The translations under genes were made by a program, and so were the position numbers. The notes under the pieces are model-generated. The model worked only from the letters and a program-made list of their open reading frames with translations, did no database searches and had not been told where the DNA came from. From Macrocystis pyrifera (lineage: Eukaryota; Sar; Phaeophyceae; Laminariales; Laminariaceae), in NCBI GenBank assembly GCA_031763025.1, contig JASSKH010000028.1:1860001-1924000 (forward strand): a DNA stretch of 64,000 nucleotides. Reading direction: 5' to 3'. Shown here in pieces: positions 56,301 to 63,290 of the stretch (within the stretch, counting starts at the first letter, position 1; each line of letters starts with the position of its first letter).

Positions 56301-56588
56301 AATTCCAGCCAAGGGCATGCCTTACGTACAGGTAGTCCTCGTTACTAAAAGCTATTAATATCACAGTGACAGCACTGACGACGTTGCGTCCACGCGGGAC
56401 TCCCTGCCGCACCCTAGACAAAGAGCCAGCCACGTAAGACTCAAGTGTATATACACCACTCACGTGTTCATGCTCTCCACCAGCGCGTGCGACGCTACCC
56501 TCCGCACCCTCTCCGCCTCCGCCCTCCCAAGAGGTGCCACCGCCGAAGAGAGACGTTTTTTTTCCACCAGTGCCAGATACACGAACGC
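37159..56588 (-). CDS. Large 11-exon host gene, Ser/Gln/Pro-rich protein of unknown function (5' end missing)
   Basis: I join exons 56588-56464, 55365-55276, 51367-48233, 47578-47488, 46428-46288, 45399-45298, 44014-43827, 43046-42866, 39972-39829, 38651-38583 and 37665-37474. Every intron has GT..AG ends, several with GTGAGT donors, and the codon phases agree at all ten junctions. This gives about 1486 codons. The N-terminal two thirds are low complexity. The rest is compact, ending with a module around NGTYELVGFRHGAPVYTK and GWIIGRPPNYVLY, reminiscent of a short repeat domain common in algal proteins. No start codon was located upstream of 56588. Exon 3 needs three local frame changes (see its entry). 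I do not recognise a named family. Unlike its surroundings, the gene's exons lack TE sequence, while its introns are full of it. Confidence 0.65.
37888..37945. repeat. (TA)n followed by a perfect 14-bp hairpin
   Basis: After an AT-alternating run the sequence ACCCGGTATGTACC (37915-37928) pairs perfectly with GGTACATACCGGGT (37932-37945) around a 3-nt loop ACG. It lies in the intron between exons 10 and 11 of the host gene. Confidence 0.8.
38364..38474. mobile_element. MITE family M copy
   Basis: Ends TATAACGGGGGGCCATAGTA and TATTTACTATGGTCCCCCG with a central AT-rich part. In the host gene intron between exons 10 and 11. Confidence 0.85.
38583..38651 (-). CDS. Host gene exon 10
   Basis: 69 bases, 23 codons, phase 0 on both sides, with CTCCAG acceptor and GTGAGT donor. 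It encodes ANGTYELVGFRHGAPVYTK, which has the pattern NG-x-YE-x2-G-x2-hG-x-PvY-x-K seen in a small repeat domain of algal and oomycete proteins (recalled pattern, not a search result). Confidence 0.75.
38700..39250. repeat. Degenerate ~165-bp tandem repeat
   Basis: Recurring words TCGTCGCTCTTRAG, TTCGGGCGAT, GATTCCTGATTGGA and GCGGTTGTT.GCTC appear three times at similar spacing, with many substitutions. Intron of the host gene. Confidence 0.5.
39572..39611. repeat. (CAGG)n microsatellite
   Basis: About eight CAGG tetramers followed by CGCAGCGCAGCATCCCT. The latter motif recurs at 39702-39718 after a shorter GGCACGCAGG, so the locus has a local duplication. Confidence 0.85.
39829..39972 (-). 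CDS. Host gene exon 9
   Basis: 144 bases, phase 0 on both sides, with CCGCAG acceptor and GAG/GTGCGT donor. It encodes AAGISLLGTVEVYLCLLDGS followed by RLRVTCPDVERCPPECMLLG, with alternating hydrophobics suggesting beta strands and four cysteines. Confidence 0.7.
40515..41215. repeat. Degenerate ~60-bp tandem array
   Basis: Units follow GTGCAACGAACACC, CTGAGGCCCTACACACG, then CACCG.GCGGCGCACGAG, repeated roughly ten times with indels. One more unit appears at 41466-41530. Intron of the host gene. Confidence 0.6.
41233..41465. mobile_element. 233-bp element with ~32-bp terminal inverted repeats
   Basis: The left end (ATCACACTAGGGTGATAATA, continuing TAACACACCCCC) is the near-perfect complement of the right end (GGGGGTGTGTTATCTTATCA, ending CCCAGTGTGAT). 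The interior shows no coding. No clear target duplication. A half copy with GGTGAAAGGATAACACACCC lies at 58262-58292. Probably a second MITE family. Confidence 0.7.
41572..41671 (-). CDS. Possible extra exon of the host gene
   Basis: Bounded by TTACAG and GTGAGC on the minus strand and open in the required entry phase. It exits in phase 2, which does not fit exon 9 unless another exon intervenes. It encodes an Arg/Gly/Leu-rich peptide with no motif. Not included in the joined model. Confidence 0.2.
42290..42615. repeat. Degenerate TAACGCTT repeat region
   Basis: Words GCTAACGCTTGG, TAACGCTTACTAACGCTT and GCGGACCTAACGC recur at irregular spacing. Intron of the host gene, next to exon 8. Confidence 0.5.
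42655..42850. repeat. AGACA/CCAGA microsatellite
   Basis: Almost 200 bases of AGACA, AGACC and AAGAC pentamers, directly downstream of the exon 8 donor (minus strand). On the transcribed strand it is TCTGT-rich. Confidence 0.85.
42866..43046 (-). CDS. Host gene exon 8
   Basis: 181 bases. The phase-2 remainder of exon 7 is completed by its first base. It encodes FLLRRNAIDGAGNITPPP, then a charged helix with LKERMVRARGQLDDLVEQTA, possibly coiled-coil. Donor is ACG/GTGAGT. Confidence 0.7.
43263..43288. repeat. Poly-G run (26 nt)
   Basis: 26 consecutive G on the plus strand, poly-C in the host gene transcript, in the intron between exons 7 and 8. Confidence 0.9.
43827..44014 (-). CDS. Host gene exon 7
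   Basis: 188 bases with ACAG acceptor after a T-rich tract and GTTGGT donor. It encodes VCQDIVRASSRTSSGGDTYA and GISVDAADGEVVITVENR. The most protein-like exon, and the best query for a homology search. The upstream intron holds 88 consecutive G on the plus strand. Confidence 0.75.
44209..44325 (-). repeat. 88-nt poly-G run joined to a repeat B terminus
   Basis: 44209-44296 is 88 uninterrupted G. It is followed by GGTACCATGCCATGCATGGC and CGTAGTCGTAC, the terminal signature of repeat B on the minus strand. Read on the repeat B strand, the element end is followed by 88 C. It lies about 195 bases upstream of the exon 7 acceptor. Confidence 0.8.
45069..45178. mobile_element. MITE family M copy
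   Basis: Ends TATTACGGGGGACCATAGTA and CTATGGCCCCCCGTAACA. Intron between exons 6 and 7 of the host gene. Confidence 0.85.
45298..45399 (-). CDS. Host gene exon 6
   Basis: 102 bases, phase 0 on both sides, with ACAG acceptor and GTGAGT donor. It encodes VNGQLFKGDVDELLKTLRGL, then IGPLVVGDEILMRT. The intron upstream contains repeat B carrying a nested MITE. Confidence 0.7.
45462..46000 (-). repeat. Repeat B, full minus-strand copy split by a MITE
   Basis: From CATGCATGGCCGTAGTCGTA through GCATGAAGGGAGAGCTGCATC to GACAGCTTCAATGAG, then a MITE (45684-45798). It resumes at TATTTCCCGGTGTGGCCACT and runs to GTTAAGGTTCTCCACC and ACTCGACCGCC. The order is the exact reverse complement of the tandem units at 9.6-11.1 kb. 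Confidence 0.75.
45684..45798. mobile_element. MITE family M copy carrying a CCTGGTA insertion
   Basis: Same layout as the copy at 55652-55761, but AAATAGGACC is replaced by AAATACCTGGTAGGACC. Seven extra bases appear at a TA (motif 45706-45714). Nested in repeat B. Confidence 0.85.
46288..46428 (-). CDS. Host gene exon 5
   Basis: 141 bases, phase 0 on both sides, with GCAG acceptor and CAG/GTGGGC donor. It encodes VEVSSSDDELLTVLTKFRHT, then LLGIPLPPPATVDYEQALKD, a mixed helical sequence of unknown family. Confidence 0.7.
46710..46960 (-). repeat. Repeat B, 3' part, minus strand
   Basis: It begins at CGATATCATGCATGGTCGCA after a G-run of 11 (poly-C tail on the repeat strand) and has a short duplication of the terminal signature (46728-46760). 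It then runs through CCCTCGCATCTCGACAATAG and CACCGACCAGGCAGGCATTG to GCATTCTACATAGTACTG. Confidence 0.7.
47060..47325. repeat. Degenerate TTAGCTCGACGCTG repeat
   Basis: About a dozen imperfect 14-18 bp units such as TTAGCTCGACGCTG and TCAGCTTGGACGATG. Intron between exons 4 and 5 of the host gene. Confidence 0.6.
47488..47578 (-). CDS. Host gene exon 4
   Basis: 91 bases with GCCAG acceptor and GTGAGG donor. It encodes MVADQCDAGVGDAPLLRELD and MARNALKAQ in the phase left by exon 3 and exits in phase 0. The lack of simple-sequence bias supports real coding. Confidence 0.7.
47885..48190. repeat. CCAACA/CACCAA minisatellite
   Basis: About 300 bases of ACC/AAC hexamers with a triplicated TGTTAACACCAAC near the end. 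It lies in the intron between exons 3 and 4. Confidence 0.85.
48233..51367 (-). CDS. Host gene exon 3, giant low-complexity exon
   Basis: 3135 bases. The start (PDPDARNTLEHCLMEAVRRL) is conventional. Then follow Gly/Val/Ser repeats, several poly-Q tracts (CAG/CAA at about 49101-49190, 49850-49878 and 50098-50328), poly-P and poly-H (near 49690-49850) and Gly/Ser-rich text, ending AAAASEGRISADGQPQTLGI. Entry and exit frames are the same and length fits both neighbours' phases. However, coding quality moves to another frame at the 25-C run (50500-50524), again near 50125-50160 and again near 48560-48620. These are either small introns, real frameshifts or length errors in repeats. Confidence 0.6.
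51430..51600. repeat. (GGGT)n minisatellite
   Basis: GGGTGGGTGGAT-type tetramers in the intron upstream of exon 3. Confidence 0.85.
51969..52085. mobile_element. MITE family M copy carrying a CCTGGTA insertion
   Basis: Compared with the copy at 36490-36600, GTATACCATAGGTCC has become GTATACCATACCTGGTAGGTCC. The seven added bases are at 52050-52056, and the 9-mer is at 52048-52056. The two copies otherwise align closely over their right halves. Confidence 0.85.
53215..53319. mobile_element. MITE family M, decayed copy
   Basis: It starts ATACGGGGGACCAGAGTAAT and has the AAAAACCTATATA core, but the right terminus (GCTATGTTCTCTCATA) has lost most matches to the left. Confidence 0.55.
54305..54475. 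repeat. Minisatellite, ~19-bp unit TTATACCCGTTGGTAAC
   Basis: About nine units with variants TACGCCCGCTGGTTGG and TACACGTTGGTAGG. In the intron between exons 2 and 3 of the host gene. Confidence 0.85.
55276..55365 (-). CDS. Host gene exon 2
   Basis: 90 bases between GAGCAG acceptor and GTGCCG donor. In the phase set by exons 1 and 3 it encodes a Ser/Thr/Pro-rich linker (SPGRQSPAPTRSTTPQN). Another frame is also open, so the exon is supported mainly by phase agreement on both sides. Confidence 0.5.
55652..55761. mobile_element. MITE family M copy
   Basis: TATTACGGGGGGCCATAGTA to TACTATGGTCCCCCGTAAAT. It serves as the uninterrupted reference for the insertion in the copy at 45684-45798. Confidence 0.85.
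56072..56250. repeat. GGGTC pentamer array with an inverted block
   Basis: GGGTCGGGTC arrays on the plus strand (56083-56175) face CCCGACCCGA arrays (56184-56200 and 56222-56232), so the region can fold into a large hairpin. In the intron between exons 1 and 2. Confidence 0.8.
56464..56588 (-). CDS. Host gene exon 1 (first recognised)
   Basis: 125 bases encoding an Ala/Arg/Val-rich helical stretch containing AFVYLALVEKKRLSSAV. Acceptor is GAGCAG at 56589-56590, preceded by a poly-C tract of about 14 on the minus strand, which is a good polypyrimidine tract. Donor is GTGAGT. It ends in phase 2, matching exon 2. An upstream extension cannot be excluded. Confidence 0.6.
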
Positions 56589-57700
56589 CTGCTCAGGGGT
56601 TTCACAGGGTGGACGGGGGGGGGGGGGGGTAACTAGACATGTGAACACAAACGTACATTGCATACTCGTGCACTGCTTGTGGTAAAACAACCGAAAATTG
56701 GTACTCGCTATAGGAGGTTACATGGACAAGTAAACAAAATAAAACGCGTGCAATAAATAGGGCTGCAACATAAACCTGGTACAAGATTTACCCGCAATCT
56801 ATATGTACAACGTTGGCGCTAATTCCAAGTGCATTTGTCCCGAAAAATCGCGGGCGCAGTTGTAACCAGAGACGCACAATACCGGTACCCGGTTCTCAGC
56901 ATTTCTCGTCTCAAAATAACATGCGATGATCGGAAAATTGCGGTTCCGGGATAACGTGCTGGGCCTCGGTGGAAAAAGCCTTCTCCATACATCACGGGAA
57001 CCCCTGCTATGGCGGCATCTCAACAAGGGGATGATAGCGGTCCATCCCCTGGTTTACCGCCTCGCCGCCTTTTCCGCTGCGGTTCTTGCGAGAGAGAGAG
57101 CGGTTTCCACAAGAAGTTGGAGAGTTTGCGGCGCGTACGGGTACGTCCGCTCTTTGCATTTGCGGCAGTACATATCTTTGGTTGCAATAGCGTCGCGTTT
57201 CCGTACATAGGCGTGGGTGATGCCGCAAAACAGTCCTCTGTTCTGTGTGTTTTCTCATTCCTCTCTTTTACCCCCTCTCAACCCTCCAAGTTCAGCAGAA
57301 GGGTGAAGCGCAGAGCTGTGAGTAGGAACGACTCAAGTCGCCGGCTGGTTAGTAGTCGGACGAATCATTATAAATAGTCGTTTCCCGAAGATGCCGACTA
57401 CTATCCGACTTATTGGGCAGGGTTTCCATACTTGTAGGAATAATTATTGAGATACGGGATATAGATCTATTTTATGGGCGGGGCCCCCTCGGAGAGCGAG
57501 CTGATTCGGCTCGAAACGCTCGCCTGACGTAAGTCGGTAAGTGGGCTGGCCAGCAGCCTGGCATCGCCGGGCGGCTTGCTGACTAGAGCCAGATAGTTGG
57601 CAAGCGGCACCTACCGAGTAGTCATTAGTCCTAAAATTCCGTCGAATCACAGCTCTAGCGAAGGGTACATGATGAATGGCGAATGCATAATACCTGGCAA
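56589..57700. other. Upstream of the first recognised host exon
   Basis: The missing 5' end of the host gene should lie here or beyond. I found no exon that joins in phase with confidence. A plus-strand frame at 57009-57377 has CGSC and a few His but no recognisable domain. Confidence 0.35.
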
Positions 57701-57701
57701 C

Positions 57702-57734
<33 letters not shown>

Positions 57735-57842
57735 TATTACGGGGGTCCATAGTTAATAGGACCTATGGTATACATAAAACCTTTACATTTACCTGTTTTT
57801 ACCAGCAATATTTGGTCCTATTTACTATGGTCCCCCGTAATA
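57701..57842. mobile_element. (TA)n and MITE family M copy
   Basis: An alternating TA run (57701-57736) leads into TATTACGGGGGTCCATAGTT. The element ends ACTATGGTCCCCCGTAATA at 57842. TA-rich DNA is a natural target for a TA-specific inserter. Confidence 0.85.
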
Positions 57843-58261
57843 GTAGTCTCTCGACTCGTACACAGTAGTACAGCAGTAATGGGTACCTCTCACAGTGCCG
57901 ATATCTATGCCCCAGCAACACCGGCACTATATAGCGGCAACCAACCGGCACTACTCCTGCCGCACACTGCACTATTAATGCCACACTGCTTCATCCCACA
58001 CGTGCCAAGCGATTTTACAGGCACTGCTGTACCAGGGGTTATAGCCGACACAATAGAGGGACTACAGCAGTAGACCACTACTACCTCTGTTTGTGATAAG
58101 ATGCGCAAGTGGCACGCGTGGTCGACGCAGAAATCGGCATTTTGTTCACCGGTCTCCTCTTTGGTTTCCTCTCCTCGCCCCTCTCAACTCTCAACTCCCA
58201 GAACGGGGTGAATAAGCCATACCTGGCATCTAGCATCTGGTATATGGGGACCCAGGTACCG

Positions 58262-58292
58262 TCGTATCACCCGGGGTGAAAGGATAACACAC
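58262..58292. mobile_element. Half copy of the 233-bp TIR element
   Basis: ATCACCCGGGGTGAAAGGAT, continuing AACACACCCCC, matches the left terminus of the element at 41233-41465. No right terminus was found. Confidence 0.5.
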
Positions 58293-58695
58293 CCCCCTGG
58301 CACGAAATTCCGAGCCGAATTTCTCCACACCATATGCCTTAAGGGGGGCACGCAACGAAAATGGTGGCTTCGGAAAGGTCTGGAAGAGGCCTTAAAAAGA
58401 GGCCTTTCCATGTATGGTAGACGCATCTCTGGGTGCTTGCGCCTTCCCCCTTTGTCGAGAAAAATGATCTTCGAAGATGGTGGCGTCATCATACACCACA
58501 CGTGTCATACCCTAGTCATCGCAACCAAAGCTACCCTCCACGGGTACAGTATTTCAGGTGCGATCCCCTATCCATCGTCCACCAAGAAGGGAAAAAAAAA
58601 AAAAAATATATATTTTATATATATATACTTCATCGTCCACCTAGAAGGGGAAAAAAAAAAACATATATATTTATATATATTTATATACTTGGCAT

Positions 58696-58803
58696 ATATT
58701 AATAGTAATCAACGGTAATCAGAACAAAATATGCATATCAATAGTAAAAATACAGGAATATAGAGGTTTTTATGTATATGGTGGGTATGGTGCCCTGTAA
58801 TAC
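58696..58803. mobile_element. MITE family M, decayed copy
   Basis: The central landmarks AATAGTAAAAATACAGG, ATATAGAGGTTTTTATGTAT and the end GCCCTGTAATA are kept. Termini are diverged. Confidence 0.5.
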
Positions 58804-59159
58804 TCTAATAGCAATCAGCACCAAAAATATGGCCGGTAAGAATGTTCATAGGGGGATACATACACACGGTTTTAGGGCTCAATTGTGGGTTCTGATGGTA
58901 TGTGTTACCATGCCCCCCCCACTAGCGACAGAGAGCACACAGAAATACGACCACCAATACTCTGTAGTTTAAATTGCTGTGGCCGTCCGTAATTGTCTGA
59001 TAGAAGACCGCAGAATCACGGCCATTGATACTAACAGCAGTATACCATCATGACCACGTGCGTGTCGGAAATTTCCTCGGAAATTATTTCCTCGCTTTGG
59101 AGCTCGGGTACACCCCCGAGCTCATCAGCCCGGAGCCCGGTGCTGTACCTAGTCGTCCC

Positions 59160-59850
59160 TTTTTTTTGTTATGACTATTAATAATAGAATCGTCTGCAAT
59201 CGCCATTTTGTTCATTCATGTCCTCTCTGTTCCTGTTCCCTTCAAAAACTCGACAAAAAAAAAGTTCCAGAAGGGTGGATGGGTCATGAGGGGAAAATAC
59301 CTGGTACCTGGCAGTTTGTAGCTTTGTCCACGAGCATCGCGCGGGTTGCCAGCTTTGTGGTTGCCAGCTTTGTTGCTACTTCTCAGCCCGCCTCTCAACT
59401 CTCGAAAACGGGGTGACTTAAGCAGGTAAAAGCCTGGCACCTACCTGGCTCTTTCAACAGTCTGGTAAAATATATTGCAACTCTCAAGTTCCAGAAGAGT
59501 GGGCAAATAGGTAAGAATATACCTGGCACTTGCTACTGTCTGTTCATAGTTCGAAGATTCGTGTTCCTTCTCGTTTCCCCTCTCAACTCTCCTCAAGGGG
59601 AGGTAAAATACAGTACCTGGCACAAGGAACTTCACAGATTCCTACCGGCATCACATATTGCAACTCTTCCAAAGTTCCAGAAGAGCGGATAGGTGATACC
59701 CTCCACCTCGTACTTCTGTACCTGATACAACTGCAGTAGTTCAGTAGATCGTTGCACGTACGAACAATGCGCGGGGTGTTTACTTCTCTTCTCGTTTCTC
59801 AACTCTCGAGTGGATGACTACAGCAGTACGCCTACGAAGGTAATAATCCA
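59160..59850. repeat. ~200-bp tandem units with CTCTCAACTCTC and GTTCCAGAAG
   Basis: GTTCCAGAAG recurs at about 59262, 59486 and 59680, and CTCTCAACTCTC at about 59393, 59581 and 59796. A related unit start is at 58187. Each unit also holds a TACCTGGCA or TACCTGGTA. Non-coding. Confidence 0.65.
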
Positions 59851-59857
59851 TGGCACC

Positions 59858-59967
59858 TATTTACGGGGGAACACAGTAAATAGGACCAAATATTGGAGGC
59901 AAAAATGGGGAAATATGTAGGTTTTTTTTAGTACAGTAGGTCCTATTTACTATGCCCCCCCCTCATA
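59858..59967. mobile_element. MITE family M copy
   Basis: It starts TATTTACGGGGGAACACAGT and ends GTCCTATTTACTATGCCCCC. Confidence 0.75.
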
Positions 59968-60028
59968 CGAGTACAACCTCAACCCTTGTAGGGCCGCAGT
60001 CCCGTTTAGGGGAGGGGACAAACAAGTC

Positions 60029-60710
60029 ATTACGGTAAGGGACCATAGTAAATAGGACCAAATATTGTCAGTAAAAAATAGGTATTACGGGGGTCCATAG
60101 TTAATAGGACCAAATATTGTTAGAAAAAAATAGGTATTACGGGGGTCCATAGCTAATAGGACCAAATATTGTTAGAAAAAATAGGTATATATATCGTTTT
60201 TTATGTATACCATAGGTCCTATTAACTATGGACCCCCGTGATAAATATATAGGTTTTATGTATACCATGGGTCCTATTAACTACGTGGACCCCCGTAATA
60301 CTTGTAATTAGAGTGATTTGTCCCCAAGAACGGGAGTGCAGTCCTATTTACGGTACAACAGACCATAGTAAATAGGACCAAATATTGTTAGTAAAAAATA
60401 GTTAAATATATAGGTTTTATGTATACCATAGGTCCTATTAACTATGGACCCCCGTAATACTGGTAATTAGAGTGATTTGTCCCCAAGAACGGGAGTGCAG
60501 TCCTATTTACGGTACATAACAGACCATAGTAAATAGGACCAAATATTGTTATTACGGGGGTCCATAGTTAATAGGACCTATGGTAATCATAAAAACCTAT
60601 ATATTTACATATTTTTACTAACAAAATCTGGTCCAGTTAACTATGGACCCCCGTAATAGTAAAAATAGCGAAATATATAAGTTTTTTTGGGTACCGTAGG
60701 TGTGGAGGAC
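60029..60710. mobile_element. Nested cluster of MITE family M copies
   Basis: A left half (60031-60083) is followed by a second left half (60083-60135), a full element (60135-60243) and the right half of the second (60243-60300). The interrupted copies rejoin at TA. A ~165-bp segment containing TAATTAGAGTGATTTGTCCC and another MITE is then duplicated (60296-60460 and 60459-60550). The second duplicate is interrupted by a full MITE at 60548-60658, with TA on both sides and the host text AGTAAAAATAG resuming. Confidence 0.85.
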
Positions 60711-61189
60711 AGGTTAGGACATGTTTTGGGAAAGGTTCGGAGAGCGGTCATCGCACATGTATCCATGGAAGATACATCAGGAGTGGTATCACATCAGCGA
60801 ATCTTTCCGAGAACCGGGAGAACTCGGCTTGATAACCCGAGCCTCCTTGAAGTCGAGACGGGCCTTTGTTCGCCAGTTCGAACCTCACTCGAACCCTCTC
60901 TTCTCCACGCTGCTAACCCAACGTGGAGGGCTCTCTCCTTGCCCTGAATATAACAAAAAAAAACGTGCAGCCTTCGGTAGCAGGTCAAAGCTACCATATC
61001 AACGGGGAACTTTGCAACTCTACCAAAGCACGGACTCCAAATTGGCGACCTTGATTTAGAAGCCAGGCGGTCTAAAGGTCTAACCACTTCTCCAGTTGTG
61101 CCAAGGGTTAGCAAACCTTTCCGTCGGGAACGTACAGTAGTCTGACATTGATCAAGGCATACTAGAGACTCATGAAAAGAGCAATACTC
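60711..61189. other. Intergenic, no gene recognised
   Basis: A minus-strand stretch at about 61101-61030 has a tRNA-like start (GGCACAACTGGAGAAGTGG) and CTTCTAA, but anticodon and T stems do not pair. I regard it as a tRNA-like relic at most. Confidence 0.4.
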
Positions 61190-61298
61190 TATTACGGGGG
61201 ACCATAGTAAATAGGACCAAATATTGATAGTAAAAGTCGGTAAATATACAGTTTTTTGTGTGTACCGTAGGTCCTATTTACTATGGCCCCCCGTAATA
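61190..61298. mobile_element. MITE family M copy with TA duplication
   Basis: TA at 61190-61191, element TTACGGGGGACCATAGTAAA to CTATGGCCCCCCGTAA, TA at 61297-61298. One of the cleanest copies. Confidence 0.9.
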
Positions 61299-62046
61299 GG
61301 TGTATCAGATCAATACCCAAGCGGTTTTAATGTCGTTCCCCGAAATAACAGGGTTAATCGATTCCCATGATAGCACATATTGCCCGGGTTGCACCGTCGA
61401 GCCGCCGTGCCACAGCACTCCACAATCGACAACCGACAACCGCCACAATAACCACAATCGACAGCCAACATGCGAGGACACGGGAACGCCGGACCATCGA
61501 ATTGAGGGCTGATCGACCTCGTGACTCTTGCAACCCTTCGAACGTTCCATTGATGGTCCTGTTTTCATACACCTAGTTGGTATAGATTTTATAAAAATTA
61601 CCTGGTATGAAATACGTCAGCTGTGAGTTCGACTGATTAAGTACTTGGCTGTTGGTACTCAACGTTGCAAGCTACGTAATACGTCTCCTCGTCTATATCC
61701 CGTTTTTACTGAATTTTACAAGTATTATAATAAGCCGAAAATACATTATAAATAGTGATGGACATCGAAATATCGAACTTCCGACGTATCGTTTCGAACG
61801 TGTACAGCCCTCCATCCCCTGATCCCCCCGCGTTCTTCGTGCTGACACCGAACGGAATCTTCGATAAGTTTTTTGGGCTTATCGGTATCGTATCGGCATC
61901 GATTCCGATATCGATATCCGATATCGATATCCTACACTTCAATTATGATCCCATCACACCGATCATTCCATTGACTATCCTGTTTAGATACTTAGCCCTA
62001 TGTGCTGCAGTCCTCTACCACGCATGATAGAAGGTAGGTGTACTAC

Positions 62047-62163
62047 TATTACGGGGGACCATCGAAAATAGGACCAAATATTGCTAGTAAAAATAGGAAA
62101 ATATAAATATAGGTTTTTGTGTGTACCGTAGGTCCTACGTATGTACTATGGTCCCCCGTAATA
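62047..62163. mobile_element. MITE family M copy
   Basis: TA flanks TTACGGGGGACCATCGAAAA and GTACTATGGTCCCCCGTAA. The interior has a short duplication (AATATAAATATAGG and TACGTATGTAC). Confidence 0.85.
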
Positions 62164-63081
62164 GTAATACGCTCTGCACAGGCACGGCGTTAATGGTATG
62201 GACTGGACTTTGCGCGAAAACTCTCTGACGCTGCACTTGTGAAAAAATATGTATGAACCGAATTTTTGCCACGGGAATTTTGTCGCAGTCTTGGCTGCGG
62301 GGCACGCAGGAAGACCAGGTGTAAACCACGGGGCAAGCCCCCGACCGGGTCCCGTGGCACGTGCTCTGGGCGTTCACAGCCGCGCGAGCTGGCTCTTTTT
62401 CACGGAATTACTCCCAACGACGCCGAGTCGTCCAGGATCATAGAAACCCCACAATTTCAGCTGTTCGCTCTGCGGCTGCTGTAATCACACCGTCCCTCCA
62501 GCTCTCGACGTCTTCTGTTTCATACTAATACTTTGCGGCAGCCCCGGTACAACAGCATATGCACATCCAAGTATTCCCTTGTGACGACCACGGACGGAGC
62601 TTCTGTGCGTGCGTGGGTGCGTGCGTGGGTGTGTCTGCCGTTGATTCCTTTCGTCCAAAATAATAGGAAATGGGAACAAACACACGGTATTACATACATA
62701 CTCTCAAGGTTTATACACTTCTTGGACGAAAAAAACACATTTTTTTTCCCTCGGAATTACAAAAACAACCGCGCGCAGCCACCATACACACTTCCACGAC
62801 ACCCAGCAGGGTGACAGCAGCACAGCAGCAGCGGCGGTGCAACAGCAGTGGTGCAACAGCACCCGCACTTCACGCTTTGGTCTCTTCTGTGCTTGTGCGT
62901 GTGAAGTCGTCTTCACGAGATGCAATCGTAGCTACATCTCCACGTCAAAATTCGAAAACCAACTACACACCGTCGAACCTCACGCTGGTATCAATCATAT
63001 ACTCGTAAATAAAGACGGACGCCCAAGGGCGCCCAGAAAAAAAAAAAAAATGTGAACCGTCACAGATTTTATTTCGCTAGA
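62164..63081. other. Intergenic, no gene recognised
   Basis: Short overlapping ORFs only, with GTGCGTGG repeats near 62610 and CAGCAG-type triplets near 62815-62850. The stretch 62250-62490 is GC-rich and might be coding, but no frame has matching splice sites or known motifs. Confidence 0.4.
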
Positions 63082-63290
63082 TATCATGCATGGCCGTAGT
63101 CGTATGACCATAGACCCTCGCATCCCTACGCAGCCGGGACGGAGCACGCCGGGTTTTCACCGACCAGGCAGACATTGCTTGCACCAAGCGCGAAGCGCCG
63201 TGAGGTGTTGGGCGGGGCGCATGAAGGGTGAGCTGCATCCTACTAAGAAAACCGGTTTAGAGAGGGGGTGTTACTATAATAGAACCAAGT
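63082..63290 (-). repeat. Repeat B, 3' part, minus strand
   Basis: From GATATCATGCATGGCCGTAG through ACCATAGACCCTCGCATCCC, CACCGACCAGGCAGACATTG and GCATGAAGGGTGAGCTGCAT to CCTACTAAGAA. Unlike other copies there is no poly-C tail next to the terminal signature. Confidence 0.75.

Noticed and set aside
57009-57377. 122-codon plus-strand ORF with CGSC and several His
   Set aside because: A lone CxxC without a partner pair, no splice or homology support, and it opposes the host gene's expected upstream region.
61028-61101. Possible minus-strand tRNA-Arg(UCU), starting GGCACAACTGG with CTTCTAA
   Set aside because: Anticodon stem and T-arm do not pair and the acceptor 3' strand is missing. At most a degenerate relic.
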